From an uncultured Verrucomicrobiales bacterium (GTDB lineage Bacteria; Verrucomicrobiota; Verrucomicrobiia; Verrucomicrobiales; Akkermansiaceae), in NCBI GenBank assembly GCA_937930235.1, contig CALGLJ010000151.1:1-37817 (forward strand): a stretch of DNA of 37,817 bases, read 5' to 3'. Positions within the stretch are counted from its first letter, which is position 1; every line of letters starts with the position of its first letter. Positions 8,086 to 17,652 of this stretch are shown here, one piece after another. The position numbers and the translations under genes are program-made. Below the pieces are notes generated by a model. The model was not told the DNA's origin. It did no database searches and saw only the letters and a program-made list of their open reading frames with translations.

Positions 8086-11000
8086 CTATTTCGCTTGCTG
8101 AAGCATTTTCACCAATTCGTGGTAGCGAGCTTGTTGATTAAAAGTGGTTCTGAGGCCATGGACAGTTTCGATCAGCTTGGATAACTCCACGCGTTCTCCC
8201 ATGATCGACCCTTTGAGTTTTTCTCCAAAAAGAACGGCGCTGGCAGCCAGGCGAAGCGTCGGCTTCGCCTTCTCAAAGGATGCCACCCTCGGTTGATAAG
8301 GAATGGTCCAAGTCCGCTCAACCATCTGCCCCGTAGCGGTATCCTGAAAGCGCACGGCCACGGTCCCGATCTCACCGCGTCCTTCTGGAAGTGGTTCATA
8401 GTGATACATTGCCACCCCTGATTCCTCCGCCGACATTTCCGCAGCATCCACGGCATCATTGCGGAAATCTTCTTTATTTAACTGATGTTTTTCAAAACCG
8501 TAGAGGCGATATTTCCCCACGCGTTCGGGATTAAAAATGACCTGCACTTTCACATTCTTAGCCGCAGGGCGAAGAGCTCCTGCGATCTGTCTGGCAAAGC
8601 CTGCATCGGCATCATCGGGAGAGTTCAGAAGATAGTACCGCCCATCTCCTTCACGAGCAAGAGACTCAAGGATCTGATCATTCAGATCGTCGGATCCTAC
8701 GCCACAGGCATCGAAAGCAATCCCTTCCCTCCGCATTTCTCTTACGAGATGAGAGAGCTTTTCTGGAGCAGCATTCCCTAGATTGGCTGCCCCGTCTGTA
8801 AGAAGAATAATGCGATTCTGAGCCCCTTCCACAAACTGCTGCCGGGCATACTGATACCCGTGTGAAAGAGCTTCTTCGAGATTGGTCCCTCCTTCCGCAG
8901 GAGCTTGCTTAATGAGCTTCACGAGAGCCGCACCCTGATCGCCCTTCATTCGCTCTGCGAGAAGTCGGGGGCGACGATCAAAAGCGACTAAGGTAACTTC
9001 ATCTGCAGCATTCAATTGCCTGGCGAGAACCGAGAAAGCTCGTACTACACTCTCGGCACGATCTCTCCGCTCCATCGAACCGCTCCTATCTAACAAAATA
9101 GTCAACCGTAAAGGCGTCGTCGCATTGCGGCCCAGGGCTGCCGTCTTCATGGAAACTCGCAGTAAATTACGCTGCTGCATGAAGGGATGAGCCCCTTGCT
9201 CAATGGTGCAGGCGACTTTCTGAGAAAGTGAAGGTGAGGCTTCGAGATAATCAAAGGCATTCACGAATTCCTCAACACGCACCTTCTCCTTCTCCGGCCA
9301 TTTTCCTTGCGCCAGTGCAGACTTTGCGAGCTTGAATGACACGTCACTGACATTGAGGGAAAAGGTAGAGTCTGGTTTTTGAGCAGTCGCGGTTTCGAAG
9401 GTATCGCGAGCCAGCTTCTTTACGGCTTCCTTTTTTTCGATTTCCTTCAAACTCGCATCCACAATAGCCGCAACGAGCTCAAGATTTGTCGGAGTTCCTC
9501 TCATCACCAAAGACTTGTTATTTGGAAGCCATTGCACAGAAGATCCCTCTGGAAAAGAGACTCCGAGATTCTCTAGCACATCTTGCATGCTCGCATCATC
9601 TGTAAGTTTTGACTCCGTGGTCTCATCCTGAAATGGATCTGAGGAATTCGACTGATTCCCCTCATTAACAAGCCAAGATTTTAGACCAGGAGGGACTTTC
9701 CAAACTCTGGTAATTATTTCATCAGTTTCAGTCGCTGTGAGCGGTAAGAATGACAATCCATCATCATCGATTTTATATCGTAACTTGGCTTTATCCGCGA
9801 GGTATTGAAGGGCCGTCTCGGCAGGAACATTTTTGAGAAAGAGAGAGTCAATTTTGACATCACCTGGAGAGCCCAAACTGTCGACATCGAGATCAGTGCT
9901 AAAATGATCAGCTTCGCCACGCGGGTGACGCAACTGAATATCTACCCCACCAGAATGTTCGTTAAAGGCATCGGTATCCTGTGATTTAATCTGCTCTTGA
10001 ATTTGGGCAATTGCTTCATTCACGCTCACATTTTTAAAATTAACTTCAGGAAGAATAGTATTGCGCAGCTTGTGTGTCACGGAGCCTGGCTTTGCCAAAA
10101 TTTCTCTAAATTGATCCAAATCACGCTCTGCTGAATCGGTAGCAAGAGCTTCTATAATCTCCAAATTCTTTTCCGTGCTTCTTACGAGCAAGGTTCCAGA
10201 AGATGCTAAATATTGGGCTGAAGCTCCCTCGGGAAACACCACCCCGTTTTCCATCATAAGCTCTTTTATACTTTTTCTGGCAGCTATCTTCGGCACATCA
10301 TGATCCGAGTCGTCTGCGAAAGGGTCTCCAATATCATCCACAGAATAGCCATCGCTTCCTTTATTACGGCCATCCAATTTGGACATGAAATCTGGAGGAA
10401 TAGAAAATTTCCTGGTGACGAGAACTTCCCCATCAGCCTCAGACGCACGATCAGGGTTATTTAAAATTGCATCAATTGAAGCACGGTTGATCTCAAATTC
10501 ACCACTACGATTGCCGGCAGTCACGATGTTAGAAATTTCATCTTGTGAAATGTCTGGAATGCCTGGGATGTCTATTTTTCCTCCTTCATTGCCGGATACA
10601 AAATAATCGAGAGCCGATGGAGATGAGGCAGAGAGATCCTCGGAAAGGCCGCCGGTTCTGGTATTTGCCATTTTTTTATTTTTCGTAAGCCCACGCACTT
10701 GACGAGATGGCTTTTGAATCCGTTCCTTCTTTTTCTCCGCTCCCCAACCTGATCCAAATGCATCACCATCTCCAAAATCAACGGATGGTTTTGGTACCTC
10801 AATATCTGGAACAGGAAGACTTGTCGGAGATGCCGGCGATGAGGCCACGACTTTAGCCATGCTAGAAGTTGGGGCACTTGGTTTTCCTGCTACCGAAGCC
10901 ATGGCCTTTTTGGGCCGTGGTTCTTTTGTGGCTTCTGCTAATTCTTGTTCCGCACTTCCTTCTGCCGAAGGCACCGCCAACTCCCACGCTCGGTCTACTT

Positions 11001-12063
11001 CCATGAGCATCTGAGCTCTGGTCTGGTCATAAGCTGCGTTATAGTAATCACTCTTAATTGAGGCTGTTCTCTCCATCCAACGGCGGGCTGCTTTATTATA
11101 TGGATCTGTTCTGAGAACATCTTTAAATGCTTCGTCTGCTTTATCGTAAAGGCCGAGATTATAAAATCCCTCTCCTTTGTAGAGGTTGCGTCTTACTTCA
11201 TCGACATTTTGAGTGCTCTCATATGTCAAAGCAGGATTGGTGCGAATAGGATCATCGAAGTACTCAAGCTGCTTTTTGATTTTCATATCAGCCGGATTCC
11301 GTTTTTGCACTTCATTGAGTAGGCTCCGAGCTTCTTCGAACTTCCCATTGCGGCGATTTTCTTGAGCCAAGGCAACGGCTCCATCATTCAAATGATTCGT
11401 AATAGTTTCGCGATGCTTGGCTGAAGCATCGCCATCAGGAAGAAGGTCGAGTGCATCACGATATTTACTCACCGCTTCCCGATAATTTCCTTTAGCATAA
11501 GCGTCACGACCAGATGCGAGCGTACTTTCAGCCTCTTGAACTGTGTCCTGCCTTCTAACAAAATCCCAATGGGTAGGATTCTCATGTGGAACTTCGAGTT
11601 CATTTAATATCTCACCCCCCTCGGACTCCACTGCGGGCAGTGCAGAATAAGTGATTATCTTCGGAATTTGGGCGATTTTCGGAGAAGTGAAGAGCGAGTA
11701 TCCGGTGATCGCGGTCACCGCGACGCCTGCCGCAATTCCCAATAATGCTCGGCGTTGAACTTGAAAAGAGGAGGCAGATGAAATCTCTGGGACCGACTCC
11801 CGATTCGTCTTCAACACCTTGAGCACTTTGGCCCGGCGTTCGGAGGAGAGCTTCCAAGCCGCGTCATCTGCTGGTGGCTTGGCTGCTTCTCCAAGGAGTC
11901 CGTGAATCGCTTCCATGCGGCGCTTCCAGATCACCAGCTCGGGGCGCTCCGCGAGCAGGCGCTCAAGTTCCTCGCTCTCAAAGGCCGAGGCTTCACCAAG
12001 AATCATGGCAATAAGACGGGCTTCGAGTTCAGGCTCGATAAAAGATTGAAGGTCTTCACTCAT
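8086..12063 (-). CDS. Transmembrane VWA protein: anti-sigma-like N-terminus, TPR, STN, VWA and DUF3520
   Basis: This is a 1325-residue mosaic. Residues 1-100 are cytoplasm-type and resemble the anti-sigma-like N-termini of verrucomicrobial regulators (EARLIAMILGEASAFESEEL). A basic pair precedes one membrane helix (about 106-125), so the remainder should lie outside the cytoplasm. TPR-like helices span about 178-333. A Pro/Ala/Ser/Lys-rich linker follows, then an STN-like part (about 668-778) flanked by two copies of a unit with the signature GV-x-FPEG-x-S-x-Q. The C-terminal third matches the YfbK arrangement: the vWF_A N-terminal domain (about 886-983), a VWA domain with a complete MIDAS (D992-R-S994-G-S996, T1060, D1090), and DUF3520 (about 1170-1325). 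It lies about 30 bases downstream of the ECF sigma gene, so it probably regulates that factor. The ATG at 12063 is preferred; a GTG two codons upstream is possible. Confidence 0.9.
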   Translation of the reverse strand: MSEDLQSFIEPELEARLIAMILGEASAFESEELERLLAERPELVIWKRRMEAIHGLLGEAAKPPADDAAWKLSSERRAKVLKVLKTNRESVPEISSASSFQVQRRALLGIAAGVAVTAITGYSLFTSPKIAQIPKIITYSALPAVESEGGEILNELEVPHENPTHWDFVRRQDTVQEAESTLASGRDAYAKGNYREAVSKYRDALDLLPDGDASAKHRETITNHLNDGAVALAQENRRNGKFEEARSLLNEVQKRNPADMKIKKQLEYFDDPIRTNPALTYESTQNVDEVRRNLYKGEGFYNLGLYDKADEAFKDVLRTDPYNKAARRWMERTASIKSDYYNAAYDQTRAQMLMEVDRAWELAVPSAEGSAEQELAEATKEPRPKKAMASVAGKPSAPTSSMAKVVASSPASPTSLPVPDIEVPKPSVDFGDGDAFGSGWGAEKKKERIQKPSRQVRGLTKNKKMANTRTGGLSEDLSASSPSALDYFVSGNEGGKIDIPGIPDISQDEISNIVTAGNRSGEFEINRASIDAILNNPDRASEADGEVLVTRKFSIPPDFMSKLDGRNKGSDGYSVDDIGDPFADDSDHDVPKIAARKSIKELMMENGVVFPEGASAQYLASSGTLLVRSTEKNLEIIEALATDSAERDLDQFREILAKPGSVTHKLRNTILPEVNFKNVSVNEAIAQIQEQIKSQDTDAFNEHSGGVDIQLRHPRGEADHFSTDLDVDSLGSPGDVKIDSLFLKNVPAETALQYLADKAKLRYKIDDDGLSFLPLTATETDEIITRVWKVPPGLKSWLVNEGNQSNSSDPFQDETTESKLTDDASMQDVLENLGVSFPEGSSVQWLPNNKSLVMRGTPTNLELVAAIVDASLKEIEKKEAVKKLARDTFETATAQKPDSTFSLNVSDVSFKLAKSALAQGKWPEKEKVRVEEFVNAFDYLEASPSLSQKVACTIEQGAHPFMQQRNLLRVSMKTAALGRNATTPLRLTILLDRSGSMERRDRAESVVRAFSVLARQLNAADEVTLVAFDRRPRLLAERMKGDQGAALVKLIKQAPAEGGTNLEEALSHGYQYARQQFVEGAQNRIILLTDGAANLGNAAPEKLSHLVREMRREGIAFDACGVGSDDLNDQILESLAREGDGRYYLLNSPDDADAGFARQIAGALRPAAKNVKVQVIFNPERVGKYRLYGFEKHQLNKEDFRNDAVDAAEMSAEESGVAMYHYEPLPEGRGEIGTVAVRFQDTATGQMVERTWTIPYQPRVASFEKAKPTLRLAASAVLFGEKLKGSIMGERVELSKLIETVHGLRTTFNQQARYHELVKMLQQAK

Positions 12064-12093
12064 GGTCACTCGTGGGTTGAGATTGGTAAAAAT

Positions 12094-12600
12094 TCATCGC
12101 GACTCTCCATCTACCCCGGCCTTGCGGAGGCGGGCGGCGAGCTGCTTCAAAAGGTGATGGAGTCGGTAGCCGACATTCCCTACACTCATTTCAAGACGCT
12201 CGGCGATTTCATGATACTTAAGATCTTGGAAATACTTCATGCTCACCATTTCGCGGTCCCGGGTCTCCATTTCAGAAACGAGCATCTGAATCATGCCGAC
12301 GGCCTCCAGGCGACCCAGCTCCTCATCAGGTCGCTCATCTGGGGCGGGTATTTTTTCCGCCGCCATGTCATCACTGATCTCGCGCTGATGCTTCCGGAGG
12401 TGATTGAGAGAGAGATTCCGCACACAACGGAACAACCAAGCACGAGGGATTTCGACCTCCTCCCAATGTTCATGAAGCTTTAAAAAGGCGTCCTGCACCA
12501 TCTCCTCGGCCAGCTCGCGACGCCCGACAATCCCGAAGGCGTAACGCAAGAGGGGTGACTCTTCGTTCTCAAAAACGGTCTCGAGGGTCGGCTTGGTCAT
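12094..12600 (-). CDS. ECF-type RNA polymerase sigma factor
   Basis: This sigma-70 family factor of about 168 residues has only the two ECF domains. Sigma region 2 covers roughly residues 14-75 (LLRYAFGIVG, ELAEEMVQDAFLKL, PRAWLFRCVRNLSLNHLR). Sigma region 4 covers about 105-158, with the helix-turn-helix KYHEIAERLEMSVGNVGYRL. It should direct RNA polymerase to a dedicated set of promoters. It is the first gene of the minus-strand block, and the next gene begins about 30 bases downstream with a membrane protein carrying an anti-sigma-like N-terminus, the usual sigma/anti-sigma order. The start is uncertain: ATG at 12600 fits the family length, ATG at 12624 is possible, and TTG at 12666 has the best upstream purine stretch (AAAGGA) but adds a low-complexity leader of 22 residues. 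The target promoters are unknown, and autoregulation is only an inference. Confidence 0.92.
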   Translation of the reverse strand: MTKPTLETVFENEESPLLRYAFGIVGRRELAEEMVQDAFLKLHEHWEEVEIPRAWLFRCVRNLSLNHLRKHQREISDDMAAEKIPAPDERPDEELGRLEAVGMIQMLVSEMETRDREMVSMKYFQDLKYHEIAERLEMSVGNVGYRLHHLLKQLAARLRKAGVDGESR

Positions 12601-12841
12601 GCTTTTGTTACGAGACAGAGGCATGACCAGGGTCTTGGAAACCTGTTGTGATGATGAAATACTCAATGATGAACATCCTTTCTAAGAGAGATGACACTTC
12701 AAGAGCGAGATTTCTTGGGAGAAATGTGAACTTTTTTTAGAAATCGTAAAATCCACCGGGAGGATCGACTCAGAATCAGTCAATGATTTCTGCTGACCCC
12801 ACGCGCTCAATCATCCTTTTGCACCCCTTAAAAAAATCCCA

Positions 12842-12870
12842 TTGGCAAAAGGCTTCACGCGCCTTATCCC
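12842..12870 (+). promoter_or_regulatory. Possible promoter of argG
   Basis: TTGGCA (12842-12847), a 17-base spacer and TATCCC (12865-12870) lie directly before the argG start. The -10 box ends 9 bases before the ATG, so the transcript would be nearly leaderless, consistent with the lack of a ribosome-binding site. This is pattern matching only. Confidence 0.3.
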
Positions 12871-12879
12871 TCCGCCGGT

Positions 12880-14166
12880 ATGAAAATCGTCGTCGCTTAC
12901 TCTGGAGGACTGGATACATCCGTCCTGCTTCTTTGGCTCAAAGAGAAATATAATGCAGAAATCATCGCGTATTGCGCCGATGTTGGTCAGGCCGAGGAGC
13001 TGGACGGCCTCGAGGCCAAGGCTCTCGCGACCGGAGCCTCCAAGTGCTACATCGGAGATCTGAAAGAGGAATTTGCCGCAGATTACATTTTTCCCATGTT
13101 TCAGGCCAATGCGGTCTACGAAGGCCGCTACCTGCTGGGAACATCCATCGCCCGTCCGTGTATCATTAAGGGCATGCTTGATGTCGCACGAGCTGAAGGG
13201 GCTGATGCCATCGCCCACGGGGCCACTGGAAAAGGGAATGACCAAGTGCGCTTCGAGCTCGCGCTCAATGCTCTCGCCCCCGAGATCAAAATGATCGCGC
13301 CATGGCGTGACGATTCCTTCCGAGAGCAGTTCCCCGGCCGGGCTGAGATGATCGCATACTGCGAACAAAATGGGATCGACGTCCAAGCATCCAAGAGCAA
13401 GCCCTACTCCATGGACCGGAACCTTCTCCACATCTCCTTCGAGGCGGGGGCTCTCGAAGACACCTGGTATGACGGCTCGACCGAGGCAGATAAGGAGATG
13501 TATGTCCTCTCGGTGTCTCCTGAAGACGCCCCAGACGAAGCCGAATACGTGCAGGCCCTCTTCGAAAAAGGAAACATCATCGGCCTAAAAAACGATCAAC
13601 TCGCCTCCTACATCTCCGAGCTGGGAGATTTTGAAATCAAAGGAGAGCGAGGCGGCTACACCCTCCTGACCCCTTACGGAGTGATGCGAGTGCTTAATCA
13701 CCTCGGTGGTAAACACGGGATCGGGCGAGTCGACATCGTGGAGAATCGATTCGTCGGCATGAAATCACGCGGAATTTATGAAACACCCGGCGGCACCATT
13801 CTTCTCGCCGCGCACCAGGATCTGGAAACGCTCACCATTGATCGTGACGCCCAGCATCTGCGTGACAGCCTCATTCCAAAGTATGCCCAGCTCGTCTATA
13901 ATGGATTCTGGTTCGCACCCGAGCGTAATGCCCTGCAAGCGCTCGTCACCGAGACCCAACAAACGGTCAACGGAGAAGTCCGCCTCAAACTCTACAAAGG
14001 CAATATCATCAACGCGGGACGCCGCTCTCCTAATAGCCTCTACGACGAAGACATCGCGACGATGGAAGGCGGGCAGGAAGAGGCCTACAATCAAAATGAC
14101 GCCACTGGTTTCATCGCGCTCAATGGCCTCCGCCTGAAGCAATTCGCACGGGTAAACCACAAATAA
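12880..14166 (+). CDS. argG: Argininosuccinate synthase
   Basis: The product catalyses ATP-dependent condensation of citrulline and aspartate to argininosuccinate, the penultimate step of arginine synthesis, in the cytoplasm. The 428-residue protein opens with the ATP-pyrophosphatase loop AYSGGLDTS (residues 6-14) and carries [14 protein letters not shown] (113-126), which binds substrates. Its length is close to the usual 400-450, with a slightly longer C-terminus. The start is the first ATG after the divergent intergenic region shared with the sigma factor gene, and no Shine-Dalgarno is visible. A strong terminator follows the stop. No other arginine genes are adjacent, so it is probably transcribed alone. 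Confidence 0.98.
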   Translation: MKIVVAYSGGLDTSVLLLWLKEKYNAEIIAYCADVGQAEELDGLEAKALATGASKCYIGDLKEEFAADYIFPMFQANAVYEGRYLLGTSIARPCIIKGMLDVARAEGADAIAHGATGKGNDQVRFELALNALAPEIKMIAPWRDDSFREQFPGRAEMIAYCEQNGIDVQASKSKPYSMDRNLLHISFEAGALEDTWYDGSTEADKEMYVLSVSPEDAPDEAEYVQALFEKGNIIGLKNDQLASYISELGDFEIKGERGGYTLLTPYGVMRVLNHLGGKHGIGRVDIVENRFVGMKSRGIYETPGGTILLAAHQDLETLTIDRDAQHLRDSLIPKYAQLVYNGFWFAPERNALQALVTETQQTVNGEVRLKLYKGNIINAGRRSPNSLYDEDIATMEGGQEEAYNQNDATGFIALNGLRLKQFARVNHK

Positions 14167-14194
14167 GCGAACGTTACTCTCATTTTTTTTAAAG

Positions 14195-14222
14195 CGCGGC
14201 TCTGGAAACAGAGCCGCGTTTT
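14195..14222 (+). terminator. Intrinsic terminator after argG
   Basis: A perfect 10-bp stem (CGCGGCTCTG / CAGAGCCGCG) with a GAAA tetraloop is followed by TTTT. It lies 28 bases after the argG stop and isolates argG from the RND gene. Confidence 0.9.
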
Positions 14223-14389
14223 GTTGATACGGCAAAATTTCCCCGAGACAATGATCGTCAGGCAAAAGCCAAGATGAGAGAGAAGTCCTCATCGTGAAAG
14301 CCAACAAAAAAATCTGAGAGAAGCTAAAAGCACTTTCTTGATGATTTAAAGACAGGAAAATTACCGACAACACGTTATAGTGCTCTCGA

Positions 14390-17300
14390 ATGATTCGCTG
14401 GTTCACCAAAAACGATATCGCGGCCAACTTTGTGCTGGTGGCGATCCTTTTGGCAGGAGCCTATATGGCTCTCTATAAAATCCCGCTAGAGGTCCAGCCC
14501 ACCCGAGACTACGGCCAAGTCCGCATCGATATGACCTACCGGGGGGGAAGCCCCGAGGATGTCGAAAAGTATATTATCGAACCGATCGAGCAGGTCTTAC
14601 GAGATCTGCCAGGAGTCGAGGAGCTTGAAGGAACCGCCAACCGGGGCTCTGCCAGAGTGCGAATCCGTGCTGAGGATGGCATCGATCTCAAAGAACTGCG
14701 CGATGAAGTCGAATCCCGTATCGATCAAATCACATTCCCAGGCGAGACCGAACGCCCACGAATCTCGATTCCCAATAGCTCTGACTGGCGTGAAGTCGTC
14801 ACCGTGGCGGTCACCGGAGATCTGACCCCGACCGATCTCTACGAGATCACCAAGCGCGTCCAAAATGACATCCTCGAACTCCCGGAAGTCTCCCGAACAG
14901 ATTTACGCGGAGACATCCCTCTCGAGATTGCGATCGAGGCCGATGATGTCAAACTGCGCGATCACGACCTCGCCTTTCAAGACCTCGTCGATGCCATTCG
15001 CCGCTCTTCCCTCGCCTTGTCCGCCGGCTCGATTCGCACTCCCTCGGGTTCGATCATGATCCGAACTGAAGGTCAGGCTTATGAACGAGAGGAATTTGAA
15101 AAAATTATCGTCACTGCCGCCAATGGAGCTCAACTCAAACTTTCTGACCTCGCCACGATCCAGGATGGCTTTGAAGAAAAAGAGCAAATCATCCGCTTTA
15201 ATGGCCACCCCGCTCTCATGATCGATGTCCTCCAGGGGAAGGGAGAAAGTGCCATCAAAATCTCAGATGCGATCAAACGCTACATCGAGCAATCGGATGA
15301 CCGTTTTCCCGAAGGGATCAATCTCCACCTTTGGGATGATGAATCGATCCGAATCCGAGGACGCATTTCAACGCTGCTCAACTCCCTCATGATGGGAGGC
15401 GTGCTTGTCCTCATTGTGCTGGGACTCTTCCTTCGTCCAATGCTTGCCTTTTGGGTGGTGCTTGGGATTCCGGTCAGCTTTGCGGGAGGACTCATCCTGA
15501 TGCCTTTCTTCGGCCTCACCGCAAATACCATGAGCATTTTTGGCTTCATCATTGTTCTAGGAATCGTGGTCGATGATGCCATCGTCACAGGGGAGAATAT
15601 CTACTCCCGACTGCGTGATGACATGACCCCTCTGGATGCCGCGGTGCTAGGGACGAAGCAAGTGGCCACGCCCGTGACCTTTGGAGTCATCACGACCATT
15701 GTCGCCTTTATCCCACTCATGTTCTTTGAGGGATATTGGGCGACATGGACGACCCAAATCCCCCCGATCGTAGGAGCCGTCCTGCTGTTCTCTCTGATCG
15801 AATCCAAGCTCATCCTCCCCTCACATCTCAAGCACCTCCGGACTCATCGTGATGTTTCCCAGCTCAATTTCTTTTCCCGTTTTCAAAAAGCCATTGCGGA
15901 TGGACTGGAACGAAGCATTGAAAAATTTTATGCCCCTCTCCTCCGTCTCGCTGCTGAACATCGCTATACCACCGTGGCGATCTTCGGCGCCCTCGCGCTA
16001 GCTGCAATCGGAGTCCATCGAGGAGGGCACCTCGGCTTTGTCGCTATCCCCACCATCGAGCGCTACATCATCAACGCCCGCATCGACATGCTGGACAACA
16101 CCCCTTTTGAAGAAACGGACCAACACGTAAAATACGTCGCCGCATGCGCCAAAGAACTTGGGGAAGAACTCATCGACCCGGGATCAGGAAAGTCGCTTGT
16201 GAAAAACATCATGACTCACTCTGGCCGCCACCCCTGGAGAAATCAAAGCGACCCTGAGATGGGCTTCGTCTCCATCGAGATTCTTCCCCCGAGTCACCGC
16301 TCCGTGCCCGGCCCGACCAATGAGGAAATCACAAAAAAATGGCGTGAAAAAGTGGGACAAATTACTGGCGTCCAAAACTTCCGAGTCTGGGGCTCCTGGG
16401 GAGGACGCGGCTATGGAGTCGACCAACTGGAATCCATGCAGATCCAGCTTCGAGGCCCGGACACCGAAAAGAAACGAGAAATCGCACAAAAAATCTCCAA
16501 CCTCTTTCAAGATCATGAAGAAATTGAATGGGCAAATGCGGAGCGCAATCGCCAACGCAAAGAACTGTCCATCTCCCTCAAGCCACGCGCTCTGGAACTC
16601 GGACTCTCGCAGCGCGCACTGGCACAACAAATTCGCCAAGCTTTCTTTGGCGAGCAGGTTCAACGGATCCAACGAAACGGAGAAGAGATTCGCGTCATGC
16701 TCCGGCTCCCCCAAGAAAAGCGTGAATCGATGCAAACCTTCGAAACGCTCAACATCACCGCCCCCAATGGCTCCGTCATCCCCTTATCCACCGTCGCCAC
16801 GACGACCCTCACCCGTGCTCCGGGAAATATCACCCGTAAAGATGGAGCCCAGATTTCAAACATTTCCGCTCAACCCAAATCTGCCCAAACTGATATCCTC
16901 GCTCTCGCCGATGCACTCGAACCACAAATCTCAAACATCGTCAACGAATCTCCCCAACACTCATGGGTATGGGATGGCTACATCAAGGAGGATCGAGAAA
17001 CAGGCAATCGCTACACCATTCTCCTCATCGGCTTACTCATCGTCCTCTACGCACTCCTCGCCATCCCCTTCCAATCTCTCCTGCAGCCTCTCATTGTCCT
17101 ATTAGCGGTTCCTTTTGGCATCATTGGAGCCTACGGCGGACACTGGATTATGGAGATCACTCCTTCCTGGCTTTCCGTCTTTGGCATCTTGGCCCTTACG
17201 GGAGTCGTTGTGAATGATTCACTCGTCCTCGTTGATTTCATTAACCAAAAACGGGCCGAGGGCATGGAAATCCGAGAGGCCGTCCTCCTCTCTGGAGTCA

Positions 17301-17551
17301 AACGTTTCCGCCCCATCCTGCTCACCTCCCTGACAACCTTCGCCGGTCTCATGCCCCTGATGTTTGACCGCGCTCTGCACGCCCAGTTCCTCAAGCCCAT
17401 GGCCATTTCCCTTGGATACGGAATTCTCTTTGCCACCTTCATCACCCTCATCCTCATCCCTATTTGCTACCTCTTACTAGAAGACTTAAAACGAATCACT
17501 CGGAAAGCTTGGCAGTGGTATCTAAGACCTTTCCGCAAGCGATCCTCCTAA
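14390..17551 (+). CDS. RND-family efflux permease (AcrB-like)
   Basis: This 1053-residue inner-membrane proton-driven transporter has the HAE1/AcrB architecture. There is one N-terminal helix (about 12-31), a large periplasmic loop (porter/docking), a block of helices, a second periplasmic loop from about residue 545, and final helices. The TM4 pair D395-D396 (GIVVDDAIVTGEN) matches the proton-relay aspartates D407/D408 of AcrB. In TM10 the position of AcrB Lys940 appears to be Asn942 (VVVNDSLVLVDF), as in some divergent RND groups. No membrane-fusion protein or outer-membrane channel gene is adjacent, so these must be encoded elsewhere if needed. The substrate cannot be told from sequence. 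ATG at 14390 has no strong ribosome-binding site. Confidence 0.95.
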   Translation: MIRWFTKNDIAANFVLVAILLAGAYMALYKIPLEVQPTRDYGQVRIDMTYRGGSPEDVEKYIIEPIEQVLRDLPGVEELEGTANRGSARVRIRAEDGIDLKELRDEVESRIDQITFPGETERPRISIPNSSDWREVVTVAVTGDLTPTDLYEITKRVQNDILELPEVSRTDLRGDIPLEIAIEADDVKLRDHDLAFQDLVDAIRRSSLALSAGSIRTPSGSIMIRTEGQAYEREEFEKIIVTAANGAQLKLSDLATIQDGFEEKEQIIRFNGHPALMIDVLQGKGESAIKISDAIKRYIEQSDDRFPEGINLHLWDDESIRIRGRISTLLNSLMMGGVLVLIVLGLFLRPMLAFWVVLGIPVSFAGGLILMPFFGLTANTMSIFGFIIVLGIVVDDAIVTGENIYSRLRDDMTPLDAAVLGTKQVATPVTFGVITTIVAFIPLMFFEGYWATWTTQIPPIVGAVLLFSLIESKLILPSHLKHLRTHRDVSQLNFFSRFQKAIADGLERSIEKFYAPLLRLAAEHRYTTVAIFGALALAAIGVHRGGHLGFVAIPTIERYIINARIDMLDNTPFEETDQHVKYVAACAKELGEELIDPGSGKSLVKNIMTHSGRHPWRNQSDPEMGFVSIEILPPSHRSVPGPTNEEITKKWREKVGQITGVQNFRVWGSWGGRGYGVDQLESMQIQLRGPDTEKKREIAQKISNLFQDHEEIEWANAERNRQRKELSISLKPRALELGLSQRALAQQIRQAFFGEQVQRIQRNGEEIRVMLRLPQEKRESMQTFETLNITAPNGSVIPLSTVATTTLTRAPGNITRKDGAQISNISAQPKSAQTDILALADALEPQISNIVNESPQHSWVWDGYIKEDRETGNRYTILLIGLLIVLYALLAIPFQSLLQPLIVLLAVPFGIIGAYGGHWIMEITPSWLSVFGILALTGVVVNDSLVLVDFINQKRAEGMEIREAVLLSGVKRFRPILLTSLTTFAGLMPLMFDRALHAQFLKPMAISLGYGILFATFITLILIPICYLLLEDLKRITRKAWQWYLRPFRKRSS

Positions 17552-17652
17552 GCCTCCTGATCTTTCACAGTAAGAAAAAGTCAAGACATCTTGAATAAAT
17601 CGCTGGTCTATCACTCTCCAGATTGCTATCTTGCAGGGAAGTAACAGGAGAC

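Noticed and set aside
12610-12677. Short leader-like frame (MFIIEYFIITT...) in the sigma factor leader
   Set aside because: A 22-codon frame overlapping the possible TTG start of the sigma factor. It has no properly spaced ribosome-binding site, so a leader peptide is not supported.
11902-14427. Long antisense open frames at 11902-12483 (+), 12811-13431 (-) and 13765-14427 (-)
   Set aside because: They overlap the VWA, sigma factor and argG genes in the opposite sense and their products show no recognisable domain.
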